Part shown: positions 1-7,228 of the stretch, piece by piece | Position numbering within the stretch: the stretch's first letter is position 1 | How the letters are laid out: each line of letters starts with the position of its first letter | Origin: an uncultured Gammaproteobacteria bacterium | Lineage (GTDB): Bacteria; Pseudomonadota; Gammaproteobacteria; Steroidobacterales; Woeseiaceae | Reading direction: 5' to 3' | DNA length: 39,576 nt | Assembly: GCA_913063505.1 (NCBI GenBank) | Contig: CAJXYT010000010.1 | Coordinates: forward strand, 1 to 39,576 | Notes under the pieces: model-generated | Told to the model about the DNA's origin: nothing | The model's input: the letters and a program-made list of their open reading frames with translations, nothing else | The model's database searches: none | Position numbers and translations under genes: made by a program

Positions 1-129
1 GTCATACAGCGGCACCCACTCGACGATCGCCCATTTGGTCAGCTGATCCGCAATAACGATAACCACAGCGACGATCATCCATATGACGAATCGTGCGTTG
101 CTTGCATTGGAACTCTCGAGCTTTCTCAA
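1..129 (-). CDS. lspA: Signal peptidase II, N-terminal part (cut by window edge)
   Basis: The first 43 codons are visible. The prolipoprotein signal peptidase cleaves lipoprotein precursors in the inner membrane. The reading frame has a short polar N-terminus, then a first membrane helix (about residues 14-28) ending in ADQLTKW, the conserved Asp-Gln-x-x-Lys motif of LspA family members. I chose the TTG at 129 because a good AAAGGAC ribosome binding site lies about 7 nt upstream and overlaps the ribF stop; an ATG at 78 would remove half of the first helix. The gene follows ribF after 12 nt, which means ileS, normally between the two in gammaproteobacteria, is missing here. The catalytic aspartates lie outside the window. 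Confidence 0.85.
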   Translation of the reverse strand, partial: MRKLESSNASNARFVIWMIVAVVIVIADQLTKWAIVEWVPLYD

Positions 130-141
130 ATTATTGTCCTT

Positions 142-1083
142 TTAGCTCGCGTCTGCGGCAAGCATTGATCGTGCATTCTCGGTGACAGTATCCATTTCTG
201 CAACCAGTTCTTCAACTGATTCGAATTTTAGCTCATCGCGGATGCGAGCGATAAAGTCGATGTGGATGTATTCGCCGTAAATATCGCGATCAAAATCAAA
301 CAGGTGTACTTCTAACAGGGGCTTAACCAAATCGAACGTTGGCCGGGTACCGACGCTAGCAACGCCAGAGACAACACCTTCTTTCAGTCCGGATACTCGC
401 ACCGCGAAAATACCCAGAACGGCAGATTGACGCCGCCTCAGGTCGACATTCGCCGTTGCATAACCCAGCGTTTTGCCAACCTGGCGACCCTTAATAATGC
501 GACCAGACATCCGATATGGACGACCGAGCAAAGACTTCGCAAGCGGCAAGTTACCCTCGGCCAGTGCGGCGCGAATCGCTGTCGAACTGACCCGAACTCC
601 GTCTTTAACGATGCTGGCAACTTGGTCCACGGCGAAGTCTAGTGGTTTTTGCACCCGCCGCAGCTCATCAATATTGCCTTCTCGTTTGCGAGCAAAATGA
701 AAGTCATCGCCGACGACAATATGTCGTGCATTCATTCCCTGTACGAGAATCTGACGAATGAAGTCACCAGACCGGATACTCCGCATCCCTGGATTGAATC
801 GGGGGCAATAAAATATATCGATACCGTAGTCAGCTAGGAAATCAAATTTCTCCCGGAAACGCATAAGTCTCGCGGGTGGGTTCGCCGCAGAAAAAAACTC
901 TTTTGGTGTCGGCTCAAAGCTCATCACTATCGACGGCACACCCATCGCATACGATTTCGAGATCACCTGATCGAGTAACTGCTTATGACCAAAATGAAGT
1001 CCATCAAAACTACCTATGGTCACCACACTCCCGGCTCGCAAATCAGCGTGTGGCAAGTCCCTAATGTGACGTACTAACCTCAT
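142..1083 (-). CDS. ribF: Bifunctional riboflavin kinase / FAD synthetase
   Basis: Converts riboflavin to FMN and FMN to FAD in the cytoplasm. 313 residues, normal for the family. The N-terminal nucleotidyltransferase domain has GSFDGLHFGH (residues 24-33), carrying the HxGH adenylylation motif, and SSTAIR near 167-171. The C-terminal flavokinase domain begins near residue 190. Its ATP/Mg-binding motif, usually PTAN, reads ATAN (209-212); the Thr and Asn are kept. The start is the ATG at 1083, one base after the murJ stop; an in-frame extension to 1113 would lie inside murJ and adds nothing conserved. It sits in a tight murJ-ribF-lspA run, so it is probably co-transcribed. Confidence 0.95.
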   Translation of the reverse strand: MRLVRHIRDLPHADLRAGSVVTIGSFDGLHFGHKQLLDQVISKSYAMGVPSIVMSFEPTPKEFFSAANPPARLMRFREKFDFLADYGIDIFYCPRFNPGMRSIRSGDFIRQILVQGMNARHIVVGDDFHFARKREGNIDELRRVQKPLDFAVDQVASIVKDGVRVSSTAIRAALAEGNLPLAKSLLGRPYRMSGRIIKGRQVGKTLGYATANVDLRRRQSAVLGIFAVRVSGLKEGVVSGVASVGTRPTFDLVKPLLEVHLFDFDRDIYGEYIHIDFIARIRDELKFESVEELVAEMDTVTENARSMLAADAS

Positions 1084-1084
1084 A

Positions 1085-2713
1085 TCAATCTGCCCGCAGC
1101 TTGAACTGCGCAACTCTAGTACCCATTAGCAACATCATCAGAAAATAGGTCCCCATACCAGCACCAACGGATACCGCAAGCCAAATAACTCGTCTGACGA
1201 ACGTAGCATCAACCCACCATTCAATCGGCCGATTCAAGTAATTCAAGGCAGCGAACATAGCAATGCACGCGATTGCAACCCTCGCCAGCAAAATTGGCCA
1301 ACCAGCCGAATGCCGCAAGATCCGAGTGCTGCGCAGTCCGCGATACAGCAGGATGGCGTTCAAGACAGCCGCGACAGATGTTGCCGCCGCAAGTCCCACA
1401 TGCGGGCCAGCGATGTTGTTGGTGGACATATACCAGGCTAGGCCAACACTCAATATTAGGTTGACCAGGAGCGCTAAGAGAGCAATTCGAACGGGAGTCT
1501 TCGTGTCCTCACGAGCAAAATAGGCAGGAGCCAAGATCTTGACAAATGAAAATCCGACAAGCCCCATCGCGTAGGCCTTCAATGCAAGTGCGGTCATACG
1601 AACGGCGTACTCATCAAACACACCGCCGAAGAAAAGTGCGGTCACTAAAGGTTCAGCTAGCATAAACAGACCGATCGCCGCTGGTACCGCTATCAGGAAG
1701 GCGATTTTCAATGACCAGTCCAGTGTCTGCCTGAACGCTTGTTTGTCGTCCTTCGCCCATAACCTCGACAGATACGGCAACGTTACTGTACTAAGCGCTA
1801 TGCCAAATATACCCAACGGAAATTCCATCAAGCGGTCAGAAAAATAGAGGTAGCTGATACTACCAACCGGCAACATCGAGGCGATGATGCCGCCAACGAG
1901 CACGTTGATCTGTGCCGCTGATGAGCCAAATATGGCCGGAACCATCAGCTTGAATGCTCGCTTCACGCCTGCGTGTCGCGGCGCCCATTTTGGCCGTGGC
2001 AATACCCGAATCTTGGCGAGATACGGCAGCTGAAACAGCAGTTGAAGCACTCCAGCAACCAGCACGGCATAGGCAAGCGCCATGACAGGCTCATCAAGCT
2101 TCGGCGATACCCAGATCGCCGCCGCGATCAACACGATATTAAGAATCACCGGCGTAAATGCGGGGACGCCAAATCGGCCATAAGTATTTAGGATCCCACC
2201 AGCGAAAGCTGTCAGAGAAATGAAAAACAGGTAGGGAAACGTGAATCGCAACATCAGCGCCGCAAGATCGAGATCACCTCCATCACCCACGAATCCTGGC
2301 GCCACTATCAGCACCAGCAATGGTGCAGCGACCACGCCCATCAATGTCACGATAAAAAGAACGATGCCAAAGGTACCGGAGATAGAATCGATAAATTCAC
2401 GAGCATCATCGTGATCGTAATTTTCACGGTACCGCGCCATAACCGCAACGAAACCGGCCGAGAATGCGCCCTCCGCGAAGAATCGACGCAGCATATTTGG
2501 GATTCGGTTAGCCACGAGGAAAGCGTCCATCACCAGTTGGGCACCGAAATATCGAGCGAATACGATATCCCGTAAGAGACCCAGAATTCTCGAAATTAAG
2601 GTCATCCCGCCGACGACGGTGATTTTTCTGAAAAGCTCCGCCCCGGGCGTGATTTCCCCGCTGTTTGCGGAACGTCCGTCCTGCCCTTCTACTTGTTTGT
2701 TTTCAGTGCCCAT
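1085..2713 (-). CDS. murJ: Lipid II flippase MurJ (MviN)
   Basis: Inner-membrane flippase that moves lipid II to the periplasm for peptidoglycan synthesis (MOP exporter superfamily). About 542 residues with a full set of hydrophobic helices. The N-terminal signature SRILGLLRDIVFARYFG followed by a MDAFLVANRIPNMLRRFFAEGAFS-like stretch matches MurJ, including the conserved arginines and the FAEGAFS segment. The protein has about 30 extra polar residues before the first helix compared with E. coli MurJ. A GTG directly before the ATG at 2713 (position 2716) could also initiate; neither has a strong Shine-Dalgarno. It is divergent from rpsT and runs into ribF with one base between stop and start. 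Confidence 0.95.
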   Translation of the reverse strand: MGTENKQVEGQDGRSANSGEITPGAELFRKITVVGGMTLISRILGLLRDIVFARYFGAQLVMDAFLVANRIPNMLRRFFAEGAFSAGFVAVMARYRENYDHDDAREFIDSISGTFGIVLFIVTLMGVVAAPLLVLIVAPGFVGDGGDLDLAALMLRFTFPYLFFISLTAFAGGILNTYGRFGVPAFTPVILNIVLIAAAIWVSPKLDEPVMALAYAVLVAGVLQLLFQLPYLAKIRVLPRPKWAPRHAGVKRAFKLMVPAIFGSSAAQINVLVGGIIASMLPVGSISYLYFSDRLMEFPLGIFGIALSTVTLPYLSRLWAKDDKQAFRQTLDWSLKIAFLIAVPAAIGLFMLAEPLVTALFFGGVFDEYAVRMTALALKAYAMGLVGFSFVKILAPAYFAREDTKTPVRIALLALLVNLILSVGLAWYMSTNNIAGPHVGLAAATSVAAVLNAILLYRGLRSTRILRHSAGWPILLARVAIACIAMFAALNYLNRPIEWWVDATFVRRVIWLAVSVGAGMGTYFLMMLLMGTRVAQFKLRAD

Positions 2714-2801
2714 CACTGCGGTCAGTTTAGCCCAAAAAATTCATAAAATAAGTCGTTTAGGTAATAGCACGACGGCGCCAAGCCGGACCCGCCGGTAGTT
2801 G

Positions 2802-2830
2802 TTGACAATCACCCTCCAGCCACGAATAAT
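2802..2830 (+). promoter_or_regulatory. Sigma70-type promoter of rpsT
   Basis: A perfect -35 hexamer TTGACA (2802-2807) is followed after exactly 17 bases by AATAAT (2825-2830). Transcription would begin near 2837, leaving a leader of roughly 30 nt before the rpsT start at 2866. It lies in the 150-base divergent spacer between murJ and rpsT. Confidence 0.75.
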
Positions 2831-2865
2831 ACGCCGCTCTTTGCAGGCACGACACGGAAATACCA

Positions 2866-3132
2866 GTGGCAAACATCAAATCAGCAAAAAAACGCGCCCG
2901 GCAGGCTGAAAAAACTCGCCAGCGCAACATGGGCATGCGCTCTCTTATGCGCACCAAGATCAAGACTGTTGTGAAAGCATGTGATGCCGGCGACAAAGAC
3001 GCTGCTGCGGTTGCGTACAATGACGCTGTGCCAGTGATCGACAGCATGATCAATAAGGGCATTGTGACTAAGAACAAAGCGGCACGTCACAAGAGTCGCT
3101 TAAATAAGCGAGTAAAAGCACTCGCCGTTTAA
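2866..3132 (+). CDS. rpsT: 30S ribosomal protein S20
   Basis: 88 residues, highly basic, starting [20 protein letters not shown] and typical of S20, which binds 16S rRNA early in 30S assembly. The start is a GTG at 2866; a non-ATG start fits the family, since E. coli rpsT uses TTG and is translationally autoregulated, but whether that happens here is only inferred. The gene is a single-gene unit between its own promoter (2802-2830) and a strong terminator (3153-3180), divergent from murJ. Confidence 0.97.
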   Translation: MANIKSAKKRARQAEKTRQRNMGMRSLMRTKIKTVVKACDAGDKDAAAVAYNDAVPVIDSMINKGIVTKNKAARHKSRLNKRVKALAV

Positions 3133-3152
3133 TCGCGACCTTGTAGAGACAC

Positions 3153-3180
3153 AAAAAAGCCGCCTGATGGCGGCTTTTTT
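3153..3180 (+). terminator. Intrinsic terminator after rpsT
   Basis: Stem AGCCGCC (3158-3164), loop TGAT, stem GGCGGCT (3169-3175), followed by a T run to 3180. A matching A run precedes the stem, so it could work in both directions. Confidence 0.92.
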
Positions 3181-3501
3181 GTACGCGATATTCTGCCGCC
3201 ATTTGTTCTCATATCTTCGAGCGTGCCGTTCACGATTTGCGCAGCGGCGGTGCGTTGCACGGACTCGTAATTTGATTGCTTCGATACGGCCTGTCATCCA
3301 ACCATTGTCAGCATTTCGGTATTGAACACGATTAGCGCAATCAGCATTTCAAACAATGAAAAACCAGATTGGGTAATACGTTCGGGAACCTAGGATAATG
3401 ACTTAGGCATGACACCTTCAGACCAGCAGTCAATCAGTACCGAACAACGGTACGCTCCAGCTGGGGAGGACCCCGTCTCAGCGACTTGGGAGGTGTTTAT
3501 G
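3181..3501. other. Intergenic spacer between rpsT terminator and obgE end
   Basis: About 320 bases with no convincing gene on either strand. The rpsT and obgE units converge here. A short inverted repeat GTACCG/CGGTAC (near 3440-3456) lies beyond the obgE stop but has no T run, so it is not a clear terminator. Confidence 0.5.
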
Positions 3502-4533
<1,032 letters not shown>

Positions 4534-4552
4534 TTATTTAGTATCCCATACG

Positions 4553-4573
4553 AAAAACCCCGCTTGAGCGGGG
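4553..4573 (-). terminator. Intrinsic terminator between rpmA and obgE
   Basis: On the minus strand, stem CCCCGC / GCGGGG (4573-4568 with 4563-4558), four-base loop, then TTTTT (4557-4553). It lies between the rpmA stop and the obgE ATG. It would lower transcription of obgE relative to the ribosomal protein genes. Confidence 0.85.
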
Positions 4574-4650
4574 CCTGACTTTGGGCGCCCAATTTAGGCG
4601 CCTTGCAATTCGAACTCGTCGCATTGCTCGCGGTCTGGGACCGCTCCTAC

Positions 4651-4908
4651 TTATGCGTCAACTACGCTGACGAATTGGCGATTCTTCGGGCCTTTACGCT
4701 GAAATTTTACAAACCCGTCTTTTTTGGCGAACAGTGTGTGATCGCGACCAAGACCAACATTTCTACCCGCATGGACACGAGTGCCACGCTGACGAATGAT
4801 GATATTTCCGGCAATAATTGCCTGACCGCCATAGATTTTAACGCCAAGGCGTTTGCTTTCCGAATCGCGACCGTTCCTAGTACTACCGCCTGCTTTTTTA
4901 TGTGCCAC
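4651..4908 (-). CDS. rpmA: 50S ribosomal protein L27
   Basis: 85 residues, starting [20 protein letters not shown] and typical of L27, whose N-terminus reaches the peptidyl-transferase centre. The start is a GTG at 4908. There is no cleavable N-terminal extension of the Firmicutes kind. It follows rplU by 56 bases and is followed by a terminator before obgE. Confidence 0.97.
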   Translation of the reverse strand: MAHKKAGGSTRNGRDSESKRLGVKIYGGQAIIAGNIIIRQRGTRVHAGRNVGLGRDHTLFAKKDGFVKFQRKGPKNRQFVSVVDA

Positions 4909-4964
4909 TGTACCGTACCTGTTTGTTTCAGCACCCCGCCACTAAGGCGTGGGCTTCGTTAGAA

Positions 4965-5486
4965 TTAGTCTTTCTTAGCTGCCGGTTTCTTGGTAGCTGT
5001 TTTCTTAGGAGCTGCTTTCTTAGGAGCCGCTTTCTTAGGGGCTGCTTTCTTAGGGGCTGCTTTCTTAGGGGCTGCTTTCTTAGGGGCTGCTTTTTTGGTA
5101 GTCGTTTTCTTGGGAGCCGCTTTCTCGGCTACCGGTACTCCTGCTTCTGCCTTAGGGGTGGCCTTCTTGATGCCACTAGCGCTGATCGCCGTAATCTCTA
5201 CCTCAGTAAAGAACTGGCGGTGCGTGCCCTGACGAAGATAATTCTGACGTCGCTTGAACTTGACGACTGGAACCTTCTTGCTCTTGCCCTGGCGAAGAAC
5301 CTTGCCACTAACAGAGCTGCCAGAAAGAACCGGATTTCCTACTTTAATATCAGCGCCTTCACCGATAAGCAGAACATCATCAAAACTTATTGTTGCGCCC
5401 TCTTCGGCCTCGATTTTCTCGAAACGCAGGACGTCACCTTTTACCGCGCGGTACTGTTTGCCGCCGGTGCGAAAAACCGCATACAT
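4965..5486 (-). CDS. rplU: 50S ribosomal protein L21 with long Lys/Ala/Pro repeat tail
   Basis: 173 residues against about 103 for E. coli L21. Residues 1-105 form a normal L21 (MYAVFRTGGKQYRAVKGD start, core ending near the ITAISASG stretch). Residues 107-173 are an appended low-complexity tail of AAPKK pentapeptides, encoded by 15-bp tandem repeats. The start is the ATG at 5486, with GGAG about 9 nt upstream. The tail is strongly basic and probably disordered, resembling histone H1 and bacterial H1-like proteins such as AlgP in composition. Whether it binds rRNA, DNA or polyphosphate is unknown. It is first gene of rplU-rpmA and has its own promoter (5606-5634). Confidence 0.95.
   Translation of the reverse strand: MYAVFRTGGKQYRAVKGDVLRFEKIEAEEGATISFDDVLLIGEGADIKVGNPVLSGSSVSGKVLRQGKSKKVPVVKFKRRQNYLRQGTHRQFFTEVEITAISASGIKKATPKAEAGVPVAEKAAPKKTTTKKAAPKKAAPKKAAPKKAAPKKAAPKKAAPKKTATKKPAAKKD
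4996..5130. repeat. Tandem 15-bp repeat coding the L21 tail
   Basis: About nine head-to-tail copies of a 15-base unit, consensus GCTGCTTTCTTAGGG on the plus strand. Copies at 5041-5055, 5056-5070 and 5071-5085 are identical; the outer copies diverge. Each unit encodes AAPKK on the minus strand. Because the unit is a multiple of three, copy-number change would alter tail length without a frameshift. Confidence 0.95.
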
Positions 5487-5605
5487 GTGTTTACTCCAAT
5501 ACGTAAGTTGCGAAAATTGCAATCTACTGAGAATTAAGACTTTTTTGTGGGTCTGTATAAATACCGCGTAAGCGATTCAATGGCGGGTGCCACAAAAGAG
5601 CGGGA

Positions 5606-5634
5606 ATTCTATAGATTCCGGTGCCCTAGGTCAA
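5606..5634 (-). promoter_or_regulatory. Sigma70-type promoter of rplU-rpmA
   Basis: On the minus strand, TTGACC (5634-5629) and TAGAAT (5611-5606) are separated by 17 bases. Transcription would begin near 5600, giving a leader of roughly 110 nt before the rplU ATG at 5486. Confidence 0.65.
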
Positions 5635-5751
5635 CGTACATCACTCCTGAAATCTAACCTTATTTCAATAGCTTGCAATATCGCCCTAAGAGGTAGAAAA
5701 AGCGTACAAATGTCGCCAATTTCGTAGCTTTCGGGCATTATCACGAATCTC

Positions 5752-6750
5752 ATGCAAGTCGCCAAAAAAACTCCCATTGCTGTCAGCTTTGATGACATCG
5801 CAGCGCTCGCAGCGGCGGATAGGCGTGCGGTCGATCAGTTGATCTCAGACAGCCTTGAAAGCGACGTAGTTCTGGTATCTCAGGTTTCGGAGTACATCGT
5901 CATGAGCGGTGGCAAGCGTCTCAGGCCGCTTGTCGTGCTGCTGGCGGCTCGGGCTCTAGGCTATGAAGGCAAGCAGCACGTTCGCGCTGCCACCATTGTT
6001 GAGTTTATTCATACCGCTACCCTGCTCCACGACGATGTTGTCGATTCGTCTTCTAGGCGACGAGGTCAGGATTCAGCTAATACCGTCTTCGGTAACCAAG
6101 CTAGCGTTCTGGTCGGGGACTTTCTCTACTCCCGCGCCTTTCAGATGATGGTCAACATCGGCAATATGCGCGTGATGCAAATACTCGCCGACGCGACCAA
6201 TACGATCGCGGCTGGGGAGGTCATGCAACTTATGAATGTACATGACCCGAAAACAACTGAGGATGACTATCGACAGGTGATCTATCGCAAGACTGCTCGA
6301 CTGTTCGAAGCTGGCGCTCAGATCGCCGCCGTGTTGAACGGTAAAGGCGGCGAAATCGAATCGTCCATGATTAACTACGGGCGACATCTCGGTACAGCTT
6401 TTCAGTTAGTGGACGACGCCCTAGACTACGATGCATCAGCTGACGAGCTAGGCAAGAACATCGGCGATGACCTGGCAGAAGGTAAGGCCACATTACCGCT
6501 GATCTATGCGATGAAAGAGGGATCTAGTGAAGACCGCAAAATCATCCGCGACGCGATACTGGAAGGCGGACTTGATCAACTCGACCGAATCACGGCGATC
6601 ATCAAGTCAACTGGTGCGCTCCAATACACTGCCAACAAGGCGCGAGAAGCTGCAGACAATGCCATTTCGTCACTAGGTCGCGTACCGGAATCAAAGTATA
6701 AGCAGGCGCTGATCGATATCGCCGAACTGTCTATTCAGCGTCGTTCCTGA
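5752..6750 (+). CDS. ispB: Polyprenyl (octaprenyl-type) diphosphate synthase
   Basis: Makes the long isoprenoid side chain of ubiquinone by head-to-tail condensation of IPP. 332 residues. The first aspartate-rich motif DDVVD is at 94-98 and the second DDALD at 221-225, both as in IspB; the segments GGKRLRP (53-59) and EFIHTATLLHDD also match. Chain length (C40 or other) cannot be read from the sequence with certainty. It is divergent from rplU, the usual gammaproteobacterial arrangement. No clear promoter was found in the 117 bases upstream of the rplU promoter region. Confidence 0.95.
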   Translation: MQVAKKTPIAVSFDDIAALAAADRRAVDQLISDSLESDVVLVSQVSEYIVMSGGKRLRPLVVLLAARALGYEGKQHVRAATIVEFIHTATLLHDDVVDSSSRRRGQDSANTVFGNQASVLVGDFLYSRAFQMMVNIGNMRVMQILADATNTIAAGEVMQLMNVHDPKTTEDDYRQVIYRKTARLFEAGAQIAAVLNGKGGEIESSMINYGRHLGTAFQLVDDALDYDASADELGKNIGDDLAEGKATLPLIYAMKEGSSEDRKIIRDAILEGGLDQLDRITAIIKSTGALQYTANKAREAADNAISSLGRVPESKYKQALIDIAELSIQRRS

Positions 6751-6900
6751 CTATTTGGCAAGCTTGCCAGAGGCATCAAGCGTAACTTCAGAAGACCTGA
6801 ATGGCTGGACGAAGTGCCGACCAACGAACTGGAGAAGGAGCTATTCTTACCACGCGAACAGCCTCTCGATTAACGACAGATTGTTGGGGCAAGAAAAGAA

Positions 6901-6977
6901 TGGTCGGGGTGAGAGGATTTGAACCTCCGACCCCCTGACCCCGAGACAGGTGCGCTACCAAGCTGCGCCACACCCCG
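6901..6977 (-). tRNA. tRNA-Pro (anticodon CGG)
   Basis: 77-nt cloverleaf with acceptor CGGGGTG / CACCCCG, D arm GCGC-AGCTTGGTA-GCGC, anticodon loop CTCGGGG (anticodon CGG), T arm GGAGG-TTCAAAT-CCTCT and an encoded CCA end. The last base pair of the anticodon stem (31-39) is a T-T mismatch. No clear terminator follows it. Confidence 0.93.
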
Positions 6978-7019
6978 ACCGAGGACGGGATTCTACAGCA
7001 GGCACTCAAGGATGTCCGC

Positions 7020-7217
7020 CTAGATGTATTCACAGACAGTCCATTGATTCACGCGGCATTCGCAAAGCGACCTTTCAGCGCCGGCAGAGAAATGGACGCG
7101 TGAAAACGGAGCCGCCTCAATTCCACTGAGTGTCTTTTGCGGGACTCCATTTACCAACACTCGAGTCCAGTTCTGACGCCGTAACTCTCGAAGCTGCAGC
7201 GAAGAGGCTTTGCGCAC
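7020..7217 (-). CDS. Small hypothetical ORF after feoB
   Basis: 65 codons from a GTG at 7217, beginning 11 bases after the feoB stop and ending before tRNA-Pro. The product is basic and Arg-rich with two cysteines near the C-terminus. It has no membrane helix. By position it could be a FeoC-like accessory, but I see no winged-helix or Cys-cluster pattern to support that. The Shine-Dalgarno is poor. It may be spurious; the region could also be just the spacer between feoB and the tRNA. Confidence 0.25.
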   Translation of the reverse strand: MRKASSLQLRELRRQNWTRVLVNGVPQKTLSGIEAAPFSRVHFSAGAERSLCECRVNQWTVCEYI

Positions 7218-7228
7218 TGTAATTTGAT

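Noticed and set aside
4996-5130. Regular repeats suggestive of a CRISPR array
   Set aside because: Units are head-to-tail without spacers and encode AAPKK in rplU.
4902-5571. Long plus-strand open frames opposite rplU
   Set aside because: They are produced by the repeat on the opposite strand (phased 15-bp units stay open in several frames) and give low-complexity products such as LGAAF repeats; no start signal.
6756-6769. Palindrome TGGCAAGCTTGCCA after ispB as a terminator
   Set aside because: It has no loop and no T run; a hairpin would be small and weak.
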